From assembly GCA_947044405.1 (NCBI GenBank), contig CAMRHE010000133.1, positions 930,001 through 994,000 on the forward strand: a stretch of 64,000 nt of DNA, given 5' to 3'. Source of the stretch: Leptodactylus fallax (taxonomy: Eukaryota; Chordata; Amphibia; Anura; Leptodactylidae). Both the position numbers and the translations under genes were made by a program. The notes under the pieces are model-generated. The model was not told the DNA's origin, made no database searches, and saw only the letters and a list, made by a program, of their open reading frames with translations. Positions within the stretch are counted from its first letter, which is position 1, and every line of letters starts with the position of its first letter. Positions 31,761-43,900 of the stretch are shown here, one piece after another.

Positions 31761-32640
31761 TCTAGCATAATGATGTGTGGCAGATCTGATGCAGAAATTT
31801 CTGCCATAGAAGATCCGCTCCATACATCTGAATGGAGGTGTTTCAGTATCATGCACATGGATCCATTCAGACAATTAGGACTTATTTTGGAACAAACGTT
31901 GCATGTGAATCTATCTTAAAGGGAGTCTGTCACCAGGGTGAAGCATACTGAACCTGTAACGCCACTAGATAGGTCAGGCTCACCTTTTTCCTCATGAAAA
32001 TCCTTCAGATATTCATTTATTTCACACTATGCACTGAGGGCGGCGCCGTTGCTCCAAACTGCTGCGCCGCGCACTGCTCAGGTACTTTTCTACTGCACCA
32101 TTTTGGGTAACATTTAGCTCATTGACCACATTTTATTAACTCTTTCTTAGCAGGAGGATAAAAAAAAAGTCAGTATTGGAATCTTTTTTTATCACCTAAT
32201 TTTGTGTGGTGCACTGCGCATCATAAGTGACATGAAAACTTAAAGGGAAAGAATTGCAAAGTCTTATAGAGATACTTATGAAGGTGACCTGGGGGTCTTC
32301 AGTAGGCCCTCAGTCACCAGGCATCGGACCCCGTGATTGCATCATCGGGGTGCCAATGGGGGGGATACAAAAAAGACCCCTTAGTTGCCACCATCAATAA
32401 TGATGTGTTAAATGACCGCAAACAGTGTTTTCACCACTCGCAGCCGTTACAGGAGAATATCCGTTGGGTGTCACAGCTGACATCTTCTCCTGATGGCGCC
32501 GGCTCAGCTCCTGGGCAGGCGCCATCTTCATGATGGACTATTACATCAGTTCATAGTAACAGGCACCCGCCCCTGATATATGGCTACGTCATAGGCAGAG
32601 AAGTAGTTAATAAGCTTCACCCAATGGACAAACTCCCTTT
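31761..32640. other. Dispersed repeats, no gene
   Basis: 31918-32110 is a repeat starting AAAGGGAGTCTGTCACC, related to the one at 19138. The remainder has T-rich and mixed stretches with no splice-bounded exon. Confidence 0.4.
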
Positions 32641-32864
32641 AAGGCTAAAGTCCCACATTGCGAAAACGCAGCTTTTTTTTGTTGCAGATTTTGCTGCGGT
32701 TTTTTGAGCCAAAGCCAGGAGTGGATTGAGCAGAAGGAAGAAGTATAAGAGCTTCTTAGATATTTCCCATTCCTTTTGTAGTTATTCTTGGCTTTGGCTC
32801 AAAAACCACAACAAAATGTGCAACAAAAAAAGCTGCGTTTCCGCAACATGGTGCTTTAGCCTTA
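32641..32864. mobile_element. MITE family A, copy 4
   Basis: AAGGCTAAAGTCCCACATTG to GCAACATGGTGCTTTAGCC; the arms match the other three copies with a few more substitutions. Confidence 0.8.
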
Positions 32865-33180
32865 GGATAAGTCATCAATTGAAGATCCTTGGGGGGTCCA
32901 ACACGGGGGACCCCCATGAATCATCTGTCTGAAGCAAGCAATGGCACTTCCTTAGCAGGCCACTTAATGTCATGTTCATTAGTCACATGGCCTGATCGCC
33001 AGCTCAGTCCCATTCAAGAGAATGGGCCGAGCTATAATACCAAGCACAGCTGCTATACAAACGTACGGCTCTGTGCTTGGTAAGAACTGAAGAGACTGTA
33101 ACGCTTGTGAGAACAGCATGGGTCCCGGTGGTCGGACCCCTGCCGACCTTTAATTGATGACCTATAACAATCCCTTTAAT
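32865..33180. repeat. Dispersed repeat with inverted ATAAGTCATCAATTG ends
   Basis: GGATAAGTCATCAATTGAAG at the left is inverted as TTTAATTGATGACCTATAAC at the right. GGGGGGTCCAACACGG and GTCGGACCCCTGCC lie inside. Confidence 0.6.
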
Positions 33181-33700
33181 TCCCAGGAATGCACAGCTAT
33201 ATGGAGGTCACTCCCCGTAACCTTGCGCCCGTCCCTGCTAAGTGATTTCTCTCTTCATTACTCACCTCTACCCTCCATGACACAGTTTTAATTTCATTTA
33301 CGTGGTCCCATTACCGACGCTGTCACGCGGCTGTTTTGTTTAGTGTTACCATAATTATTTTATTGTTGTGCTTGTACCGTGCGTTTTTTTTTTCGCATAC
33401 ACCCTGCACCCGTCTTATCAAGCTGTGACAGTTTTAGAGGCGAGCGGCGGTGCGCTGATTTAACGATGTAGTTCCTCCGTTTCATGATGTACTTACCACA
33501 AGGATAAATTGCAATGACAATTTCACTCAGGATAATAAATCAAAGTTACATTTATTTTCATCCCACTGAACAGTTTTATCAGAACAAACGCAGATCTGTT
33601 TCTGGGAGATACTAGCGCTCACGGAGCCGGAACTGTACACGATGACAATGGGGGGGGGGGGATATATTCTGGGATAGAAATGGTCCCTATTATGTTTTTG
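33181..33700. other. Low-copy-looking block; possible conserved non-coding DNA
   Basis: Mixed composition without repeats apart from a G-run at 33652-33661. It contains CCATAATTATTTTATTG and CAAGCTGTGACAG. The resemblance to conserved non-coding DNA is impressionistic. No exon is seen. Confidence 0.25.
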
Positions 33701-33814
33701 TTTATTAAAGACGTATGCCCTGCAAAAAAAAGAGGCCTAAAAAAAGACTACAAATATGCAAATATCTACCGTACTTTTGTGTCAATCCAAAGATTTTATC
33801 TATCTATATATCTA

Positions 33815-34097
33815 GCAAGAATAGGCAACATTACAGAATAGTGAAAAAATCTTCAGTACATTTATTCCAACTGCGACGTTTCGGTTCAAAAAAGTTAAAC
33901 TTTCTCAAATAAAGACGTAGTGCAAATGTGTACATATTTATTATAGGTGACTGACAATGCACACATTTCACATACACCGCACACATTTGTACTATGTCTA
34001 TGCTTGAGAAAATTTCAGTTTTTTGAACCGAAACGTCGCGGTTGGAATAAATGTACTGAAGATTTTTTCACTATTCTTGAGTGCTACCTATTCTTGC
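33815..34097. repeat. 117-bp inverted pair of retroelement-type tails
   Basis: Arms 33815-33931 and 33981-34097 are each 117 bp and pair at roughly 85%. The right arm reads GAACCGAAACGTCGCGG then TTGGAATAAATGTACTG, a tail style seen at the ends of Penelope-like and related retroelements. The head-to-head arrangement may reflect an inverted double insertion. No coding part remains. Confidence 0.65.
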
Positions 34098-34239
34098 TAT
34101 ATACAAATTTGGGATCTTGTTCTGGATCTTTGAAGTGTGCACCCCTCCTTTGTGAAAGGATATATAAGGTGCTGCTCTAAATCTGTATTTTCTTTTTTTT
34201 CCTTTTTTTTTTTTAAATCTATCTAATATCTGTCTCTCT

Positions 34240-34648
34240 GTCTACCTAACTATAAAACTCATATCTATCTATCTCATATCTATCTATCATATCTATCTCA
34301 TATCTATCATATCTATCTATCTCATATCTATCTCATATCTATCTCATATCTATCTATCATATCTATCTCATATCTATCTATCTATCTCATATCTATCTCA
34401 TATCTATCTATCTATCTCATATCTATCTATCTATCTATCTCATATCTATCTATCTCATATCTATCTATCTATCTCATATCTATCTATCTCATATCTATCT
34501 ATCTCATATCTATCTCATATCTATCTATCTATAGTATCTATCTATCTCATATCTATCTATCTATCTCATATCTATCTATCTATCTCATATCTATCTATCT
34601 ATCTATCTATCTCATATCTATCTATCTATCTATCTCATATCTATCTCA

Positions 34649-34681
<33 letters not shown>

Positions 34682-35470
34682 CATATCTATCTATCTATCT
34701 CATATCTATCTATCTATCTATCTATCTCATATCTATCTATCTCATATCTATCTATCTATCTATCATATCTATCTATCTATCTATCTATCTCATATCTATC
34801 TATCTATCTCTCATATCTATCTATCTATCTATCTATCTATCTCCTGTCTATCTATCTATCTATCTATCTCATATCTATCTATCTATCTATCTCTCATATC
34901 TATCTATCTATCTCATATCTATCTATCTATCTCATATCTATCTATCTATCTCATATCTATCTATCTATCTTATATCTATCTATCTCTCATATCTATCTAT
35001 CTATCTCATATCTATCTATCTATCTCATATCTATCTATCTATCTCATATCTATCTATCTCATATCTATCTATCTATCTATCTATCTCATATCTCTCTATC
35101 TATCTATCTATCTCATATCTATCTATCTCATATCTATCTATCTCATATCTATCTATCTATCTTTCTATCTCATATCTACCTATCTATCTATCTATCTATC
35201 TATCTCATATCTATCTATCTATCTATCTCATATCTATCTATCTATCTTATATCTGTCTATCTATCTCATATCTATCTATCTATCTATCTCATATCTATCT
35301 ATCTCATATCTGTCTATCTATCTCATATCTATCATCTATCTCATATCTATCTATCTATCTATCTATCTATCTCATATCTATCTATCTATCTATCTATAAT
35401 CTATCTATCTATCTATCATCTATCTATCTATGTACAGTATCTATCTACCTCATATCTATCTATCTACAGT
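34240..35470. repeat. TATC microsatellite, about 1.2 kb, with TCTCATATC variants
   Basis: TATC tetranucleotides are broken regularly by CTCATATC, giving composite 14-26 bp periods, so it behaves as a microsatellite that is becoming a minisatellite. It is GATA on the minus strand. Confidence 0.95.
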
Positions 35471-36134
35471 TAAAAAAAAAAAAAAATTGTGAAAAACAGG
35501 CAGCACTCCGTAGTATAGTGAAGAAATAAGTGGGTTTATTGCCCCATGCAATGTTTATCTATCTACAGTGTCTATCTATCTATCTATGTACAATATCTGT
35601 CTATCTATCTATCTATCTATCTATGTACAGTATCTATCCTATCTTCTATCTGTCAGTTCCACAACAATCTGTCTCTCATTTTGTCTCTCTATTTTAGTGT
35701 AAAGACTGTCTGAACATATGGAGCTCCCTCTTCCCCCACCCACATATCACTGACAGATCTATATGTACATACGTTGCTATAAGAGACACTGACAGCCATA
35801 TTTGTGCTCCCCTTCTTTTACCTGAGATGACTTCACTATACATAACCACAAACCTGCCTGTGAGTAATAAGTCCCCCTTATTACATGAGCTCTGCAGTGA
35901 TGAGTTTGCACAGGCTCTTAGTCTATATTCTAGATAAAATAAACATTGACACTGCTGCAGCATAATCTGCATGGACTGACATTTTTAGTAGCCTATGTGA
36001 ACACGTCCTTATTCTGCACTTCTGTATTATAATGCATGGCTTCAGATAAACAAATGGAGAGAAACACCGAAACCAGAGCGGGGTACAAGGAGGCTATACT
36101 GCGTGTCACACTGGTGCAAGGTGTGCAAAAGTCT
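35471..36134. other. Spacer between microsatellites with a retroelement-tail scrap
   Basis: 35474-35555 is an insert (A-run, GGCAGCACTCCG, GGGTTTATTGCCCCATGC) breaking the TATC tract, of the style of retroelement tails. TATC units resume at 35556-35650. 35690-36134 is low-copy-looking with no exon found. Confidence 0.4.
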
Positions 36135-36240
36135 CTATACACATCAGATAGATAGATAGAGAGATAGATAGATAGATATGATAGACCTAGATATATAGAA
36201 AGAAAATAAATATGAGATAGATAATACATATTAGATCTAA
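36135..36240. repeat. Short GATA microsatellite
   Basis: GATAGATAGATA units followed by degenerate AGATAGATAATAC. Confidence 0.7.
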
Positions 36241-36489
36241 TAGCTGACACTTCTACGCTCTATATTACAGATATATTACAGGATAACACACATCTATACT
36301 GACCTACAAGGCTTCTCTTAGTAACATTATGTACAACCATTAATATACTATATTTACATGTAATACTGTGCCCTCCACCCTCCCGGCTGACTACAAGTCT
36401 CAGCATACCATGCAGTAGGTAGGCCACAGGCCTACTCCCTGACGTACATACTACATGTATACATAACCGAGCAGTACTCACAGTCCGCA

Positions 36490-36642
36490 GGATCTCCGTG
36501 CTGCCACCTACAGTGTCAGAAACGTGTAGTAACCATATACTATATCCGTACAGTACTTACGTCATCACACTCACCGCCCCTGAGCTTCACCGCAGCCAGC
36601 CACACCCGGGAATGGCGCCAAGAGCTCCCCTAGTGGTGAAAG
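36490..36642 (-). promoter_or_regulatory. Candidate promoter / 5' exon region with CRE-type site
   Basis: This is a locally GC-richer segment. On the minus strand GGGGCG is followed by a consensus splice donor GTGAGT (exon edge at 36575). Immediately downstream comes TTACGTCA (36557-36564, plus strand), a CRE/ATF-type site, and a second donor-like GTAAGT. Further possible donors (CTGTGAGTAC) occur near 36480. Together these would suit a non-coding first exon for the candidate coding exon at 28783-28859. No CAGE-type or conservation evidence is available, and the segment could simply be repeat-derived. Confidence 0.25.
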
Positions 36643-36893
36643 CGTGCAATGACTGACACTGCCTAAACACTGCTGGGAGCTTCTAGAAGGATCCCGGGGG
36701 TCCCAGAGGAGGGAGGGAGGGCTAGTGTAATACAATGCTCTATATATAATGCTGAGATGATAGCCAGATGTACATGAGGGAATTCACATTTAGGGGCCTC
36801 TGTTCTCTGTATTAGTATATAGATGGAGTCACCATGGAGTAATATGGCGGAAGGGCAAAAGTCCCTGACATTGTGGCTTCAAAGGAGAGCTAG
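36643..36893. repeat. Right arm of a 251-bp near-perfect inverted repeat
   Basis: See 30858-31108. On the plus strand this copy contains AATATGGCGGAAGGGC, a combination resembling YY1 and ETS sites. The arm ends directly at a GATA tract. Confidence 0.95.
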
Positions 36894-37810
36894 AGAGATA
36901 GATATGAGATAGATAGCTAGATAGATAGATAGATATGAGACCGATAGATAGATAGATAGATAGATATATATATATGAGACCGATAGATAGATAGATATGA
37001 GATAGATAGATATGAGATAGATAGATATGATAGATATGAGATAGATAGATAGATAGATATGAGACCGATAGATAGATAGATAGATAGATAGATACATAGA
37101 TACATAGATAGATAGATATGAGATAGATAGATAGATAGATATGGGATAGATAGATATGAGATAGATAGATATGAGATAGATAGATATGAGATAGATAGAT
37201 ATGAGATAGATAGATATGAGATAGATATATATGGGATAGATGATAGATATGAGAGATAGATATGAGATGGATAGATATGAGATGGATAGATATGAAAGAG
37301 ATATGCGATAATTAGATATCCGTAGATAGATGATAGATAGATAGATATGAAATAGATGGATGATAGATAGATATGAGATAGATAGATACATGAATGGCTA
37401 GGCTGTTATGAGGGATAGATAGATATGAGATAGATTGATATATATATGTAGAGATAGATAGATAGATATGAGAGAGATATGCGATAGATAATTAGATATC
37501 CATAGATAGATGATAGATAATAGTTGATGGGAGATAGCTACATACAGGAAAGAAAGGTAGATATGAGATGGATAATAGATAGAAGGATGGATAGCTAGAT
37601 ATGGCAAAAAGACAGATATGAGATAGATAATAGACATATGGATAGACAGAATGATGCATAGATAAATATAGGAAAAAGATGGATATGAGATAAATAATAG
37701 ATTGTTTTGAGAAAAAATAAAGATAGGTGAAAGAAAGATGAAATAGATAATAAAGAAGTATCAGTGGCACAGATATGTGAGATAGATATATACAGCAGAT
37801 AGATAGATAT
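36894..37810. repeat. GATA microsatellite, opposite in orientation to 34240-35470
   Basis: GATAGATAGATATGAGATA composite units, progressively degenerate after 37400 with GATATGCGATA and ATCCATAGATA variants. Minus-strand open frames read YLSIYLSI and are repeat artefacts. Confidence 0.9.
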
Positions 37811-39090
37811 GGCAAAAAGAAAGTATTTTTGTTGTTACTATTTCCATAGGGTTGGATATTGGCCTCCAGTTTTAGGATTTGGAATAAAGCCCAGGCTAGT
37901 CCGGCACACACTCGTTCTTCTATATCCTTGCACACTCATCGTCCAGACTTCCAGGGCCGGGCCTATACTTTCGTGTGTACACGTCTTTGATCAGACATAT
38001 GGTCACTCATTCAGAGTCATCCAGATGTAAACTTTCTCATGCAGATATTCAGGGTTGGACACAAACCTGCTGCAACACTAGGAAGGCCAGGCCCAAGCTT
38101 ACTTGTCTAAATATCCAGGGCCAGGCGTATGCTAGGGTCAGGTATATGGCCATTCATCTTTAGGATAGGTCAGTGAGGGGACAACACCTGGAACCCGCAG
38201 CGATCAGCTGTTCTCAGCAGCTGTCAGGGCCAGAAATATACACTGTACAAACCTCTATAGGCAAATGTATGGGCAGTGCGTTGCCATCTATGGGCCTCTA
38301 TGCCGACAACCCCTGTTATAGTTATACAGAAGAGCATGTGTGTCTTCTCATAGAACATGTCAATGAGGACCAATTGGTTATTCGTGAAATACACCCCAAA
38401 AAAACAATTCCTTGGGTGGGGGTCTACAATATGCGAGAGTCAGAGCCCACTAGAAAGTTCTCTGGTGGAGAGAGGTTCCTTGGGCCCAGCAGATAAAATG
38501 ATTCTACTTTTCAACAACCCCTAGGAATTAGACCATAGTACCCACCAAATTTTTGTGTCTTCTGCTGGACCATTACTGTATCACATCCTGGGCCCACCTG
38601 GGGATTCTGTGTACTCTACTGGGCCAGTCTGACATTGATGGTGGACCAATGCAATCCTGCTGCTGAAGATGCAAACTGGATCCACCAGTACTAGTAGGGC
38701 TGGATTAAAGCTGGACCACAAATCTGGTGAGGGTCCACCATCATTCAGACTCCATCGGGCAGGTCTCAGAAGAGGACACATCTATCAAAGTAGATGAGAG
38801 GTTGGATGAAGACATTGGTCCATCAAGTCCAACCTATAACCCTACAGTAGATACTGCAGGATGGGTAAGAAGAGCAGCTGGCAGGGTGACCATGAGGAAT
38901 GACAGGCAATGGGGATGTTTGTGTCATCATGGTCTCCTTCTGTGGTCCAAAGAAGAGTTTCTGGGTCTGTTGGTTTTGCTGGAGGTCTCCTAAGTAGTGA
39001 AATGTGCTAGGCAGTATTGGAGGATCCTCCAATGGGCCGTGACCAGTGACACGCAAAGAAATTTTGGGTGACACACATTGTCCGAACCAC
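37811..39090. other. Intergenic with dispersed repeat pieces
   Basis: 38090-38160 repeats CCAGGGCCAGGC and CCAGGCCC. 38570-38680 (CCTGGGCCCACCTGGGG, TACTGGGCCAGTCTGAC) resembles 58850-58890 and 62215-62250. No exon or RNA gene is recognised. Confidence 0.35.
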
Positions 39091-39600
39091 GTGGCAGCCA
39101 CAGGGGTGCACCTTCCATGAGGCGAACTGGGGGAGGCATTTTTTTTTTAATCGGCCGCTACTTATTGTGTTATTGCAATAAGCAGCTGCCGATAATATTT
39201 ACTCACCTGTCCATGCTCCTGTCCTGGCCGCCCTCCGCTGCCTCCTCTAAGCGGTTCTACACTTACGTCACAAAGCTGAAGAACTCCGGGGCGCTACGTA
39301 TAGCATCCCGGCATTCTTCGGCGGCTACAGCACACCCTGAAGGTGGAAGCGGAGGGCGGCCAGGACTGGAGCGTGGACAGGTGAGTAAAAATTATCGACC
39401 ACTACTCTGGGGGGGAAGGGGGTCATATACTGCAGGAGGGCTTTAAAAAAGGGGTAATATATTGTGTGGGGGGGGTTATAAAAGGGGGTCATAAACTGTG
39501 TTGGGGCCATAAATAGGGGTCGGATACTGTGTGGGGGCCATAAAAAGATGTGACATGGCTCCCAAGTTAAGGTTTTTTTTACGAATTTTGACACACCGAG
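39091..39600. repeat. Palindromic dispersed repeat (CTCACCTGTCC ends)
   Basis: Arms 39200-39239 and 39348-39387 (40 bp each) pair through TACTCACCTGTCCATGC and GGCCGCCCTCCGCT with a few mismatches. After the element come about four degenerate units of GGGGGTCATATACTGTG. Confidence 0.65.
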
Positions 39601-39930
39601 CTCATAAAGTTAGCCATCACTGACCTAGGTTGTGCAATAATGGTCCAGAAGAAGACACCCACATTTCAGGGGTACTGTGGTCTATTTCCTAAGGGGTGGT
39701 TGGAATGTAGACCCCAGAATCATCTTATCTGGTGGACCCAAGGAACCTGAGTGTGACACTAGTCTTAGGCACCCTAGGGACAAAATATGGGCAACCAACA
39801 TGCAACGAGGAGGGCACAATTGACCAAACTCGGATAAAGGGGCAAGCTCTGAAACCCAGTCTTGGGCACCAAGAGGGCTTCTATACCCCATCCAAGCTAA
39901 GAAAGTTTCCTAAGGAAACAATGAGAGTCT
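39601..39930. other. Dispersed repeat fragment
   Basis: 39625-39735 (GGTACTGTGGTCTATTTCC, AATGGTCCAG) resembles 58925-58960, indicating an interspersed repeat. No coding exon. Confidence 0.4.
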
Positions 39931-40450
39931 TCATTCTGCAGCAGGTGAGCAGAGGAGGACGCTCGCTCCAGGGATGTATTGATGTAATGTCTCCTAATGC
40001 CCGCGTTTGGTTTATGCAGTCATTTATGATGCATGCACCTTTGTGGCGCTGTATACACGGCTGTCATAAAAGATGTCTCCTTGACTCTTTATCAGCCGGG
40101 TTTTATAATCAGCTCACGCTCCCCGCAGTAAATCACGCAGGTTCATCTCCACATCTCAAAGGCACCCGGCACGCTTCAGCCCTCCATCTATTTCAGTCTA
40201 TAACAAACATAGCAAAAGCTGGACGATCCATCAGACACACACAATAAACAGGCAGACGATGTACATATTTTACCAGCACGGAAAAAAAATCCTGCCAGTT
40301 ACCCGTGCGGCAAATAATGCAAATGAACACCGGCAGGCGATCGGAAATTTCAAGGGAAGAGCCCATAGCGGTGAACATAAGCACAATTTAATCAGCGAGC
40401 GCAGGGCTGGTGTATGAGGCGGCTGCCGCACCACCGCCTCATCTCTATGC
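39931..40450. other. Low-copy-looking block; possible enhancer-like conserved DNA
   Basis: No repeats. Contains TTTATGATGCATGC, GGGTTTTATAATCAGC, AATAATGCAAATGAAC (octamer-type ATGCAAAT) and CAATTTAATCAGC. Dense AT-core motifs in otherwise mixed sequence are typical of developmental enhancers, but this is inferred from texture only. Confidence 0.3.
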
Positions 40451-40559
40451 ACATAAAACATCACAAGATGTGGTTCAAGTGCAAATCATATTTTGTGGGC
40501 AGCGGGGATATATCACTCTTCATATAGTTTATGGACCAGATGTGCTACAGATAAAAGCT

Positions 40560-40935
40560 CTGGCTCTTCCTCTAAAGGTCTACAGTGTGCTTAAAGAGGA
40601 CCTATCAGTTCTGCGCATAGATCTATTGTAGTAAGTGCTTTTATACTTCTGTAGCCTCTTTTCATAGATCTGTGTGTTGTGCCGTTCCTCTGTTATCCCT
40701 CCCAGAAATGTATAAATAATTTCACAAGGGCGTATAGCTTTACAGTCTGACAGTGTCCGACAAGTGCTGACAGATTCAGAGACGCACCCTTCTGACAAGA
40801 TCAACGCTAACACCCAGTTGACAATTGATTCATAATTTTACAGGAGGAATAACAGAGGATATATAAGAAGAGATGCTCCAGAATTGCTATTTCATCAAAA
40901 ATGAAAGAATTTACTAAAGTAGGCAAGTTAGGAGA
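40560..40935. repeat. Dispersed repeat that grades into the giant array
   Basis: It starts TTAAAGAGGACCTATCAG and ends TTAGGAGAGGTGACAGATCC, mirroring AGGACCTATC with GACAGATCCTCT. The last part is continuous with the first unit of the 37-bp array. Confidence 0.5.
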
Positions 40936-43900
40936 GGTGACAGATCCTCTATATACTACACCGCACAGGAGAGAGGACAGATCCTCTATATACTACACCA
41001 CACAGGACAGATCCTCTATATACTACACCACACAGGAGAGAGGACAGATCCTCTATATACTACACCACACAGGACAGATCCTCTATATACTACACCACAC
41101 AGGAGAGAGGACAGATCCTCTATATACTACACCACACAGGAGAGAGGACAGATCCTCTATATACTACACCACACAGGAGAGATGACAGATCCTCTATATA
41201 CTACACCGCACAGAACAGATCCTCTATATACTACACCGCACAGAACAGATCCTCTATATACTACACCACACAGGACAGATCCTCTATATACTACACAGGA
41301 GAGAGGACAGATCCTCTATATACTACACCACACAGGAGAGATGACAGATCCTCTATATACTACACCGCACAGAACAGATCCTCTATATACTACACCGCAC
41401 AGAACAGATCCTCTATATACTACACCACACAGGAGAGAGGACAGATCCTCTATATACTACACCGCACAGGACAGATCCTCTATATACTACACCACACAGG
41501 AGAGAGGACAGATCCTCTATATACTACACCACACAGGAGAGAGGACAGATCCTCTATATACTACACCACACAGGAGAGAGGACAGATCCTCTATATACTA
41601 CACCACACAGGAGAGAGGACAGATCCTCTATATACTACACCACACAGGAGAGGGGACAGATCCTCAATATACTACACCACACAGGACAGATCCTCTATAT
41701 ACTACACCGCACAGGACAGATCCTCTATATATACTACATCACACAGGACAGATCCTCTATATACTACACCACACAGGAGAGAGGACAGATCCTCTATATA
41801 CTACACAGGAGAGAGGACAGATCCTCTATATACTACACCACACAGGAGAGAGGACAGATCCTCTATATACTACACCACACAGGAGAGAGCACAGATCCTC
41901 TATATACTACACCACACAGGAGAGAGGACAGATCCTCTATATACTACACCACACAGGAGAGAGGACAGATCCTCTATATACTATACCACACAGGAGAGAG
42001 GACAGATCCTCTATATACTACACAACACAGGAGAGAGGACAGATCCTCTATATACTACACCACACAGGAGAGAGGACAGATCCTCTATATACTACACAAC
42101 ACAGGAGAGAGGACAGATCCTCTATATACTACACCACACAGGAGAGAGGACAGATCCTCTATATACTACACCACACAGGAGAGATCCTCTATATACTACA
42201 CCACACAGGAGAGAGGACAGATCCTCTATATACTACACCACACAGGAGAGAGAGAGGACAGATCCTCTATATACTACACAGGAGAGAGAGGACAGATCCT
42301 CTATATACTACACCGCACAGGAGAGAGAGGACAGATCCTCTATATACTACACCACACAGGAGAGAGAGGACAGATCCTCTATATACTACACAGGAGAGAG
42401 AGGACAGATCCTCTATATACTACACCGCACAGGAGAGAGAGGACAGATCCTCTATATACTACACCGCACAGGAGAGAGAGGACAGATCCTCTATATACTA
42501 CACCACACAGGAGAGAGGACAGATCCTCTATATACTACACCACACAGGAGAGAGCACAGATCCTCTATATACTACACCACACAGGAGAGAGGACAGATCC
42601 TCTATATACTACACCACACAGGAGAGAGGACAGATCCTCTATATACTACACCACACAGGACAGATCCTCTATATACTACACCACACAGGACAGATCCTCT
42701 ATATACTACACCACACAGGACAGATCCTCTATATACTACACCACACAGGAGAGAGGCCAGATCCTCTATATACTACACCGCACAGGAGAGAGGACAGATC
42801 CTCTATATACTACACCACACAGGAGAGAGGACAGATCCTCTATATACTACACCACACAGGGGAGAGGACAGATCCTCTATATACTACACCACACAGGACA
42901 GATCCTCTATATACTACACCACACAGGAGAGAGGACAGATCCTCTATATACTACACCACACGGGAGAGATCCTCTATATACTACACCACACAGGAGAGAG
43001 GACAGATCCTCTATATACTACACCACACAGGAGAGAGGACAGATCCTCTATATACTACACCACACAGGAGAGAGGACAGATCCTCTATATACTACACAGG
43101 AGAGAGGACAGATCCTCTATATACTACACCACACAGGAGAGAGGACAGATCCTCTATATACTACACCACACGGGAGAGATCCTCTATATACTACACCGCA
43201 CAGGAGAGAGGACAGATCCTCTATATACTACACCACACAGGAGAGATCCTCTATATACTACACCACACAGGAGAGAGGCCAGATCCTCTATATACTACAC
43301 CACACAGGAGAGAGGACAGATCCTCTATATACTACACCGCACAGGAGAGAGGACAGATCCTCTATATACTACACCACACAGGAGAGAGGACAGATCCTCT
43401 ATATACTACACCACACAGGGGAGAGGACAGATCCTCTATATACTACACCACACAGGACAGATCCTCTATATACTACACCACACAGGAGAGAGGACAGATC
43501 CTCTATATACTACACCACACGGGAGAGATCCTCTATATACTACACCACACAGGAGAGAGGACAGATCCTCTATATACTACACCACACAGGAGAGAGGACA
43601 GATCCTCTATATACTACACCACACAGGAGAGAGGACAGATCCTCTATATACTACACAGGAGAGAGGACAGATCCTCTATATACTACACCACACAGGAGAG
43701 AGGACAGATCCTCTATATACTACACCACACAGGAGAGAGGACAGATCCTCTATATACTACACCACACAGGAGAGAGGACAGATCCTCTATATACTACACC
43801 ACACAGGAGAGAGGACAGATCCTCTATATACTACACAGGAGAGAGGACAGATCCTCTATATACTACACAGGAGAGAGGACAGATCCTCTATATACTACAC

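Noticed and set aside
34240..35470. Evidence for a sex chromosome from GATA repeats
   Set aside because: GATA microsatellites are widespread; nothing else here indicates sex linkage.
36879..37935. [12 protein letters not shown] open frames on the minus strand
   Set aside because: Translation of GATA/TATC microsatellite.
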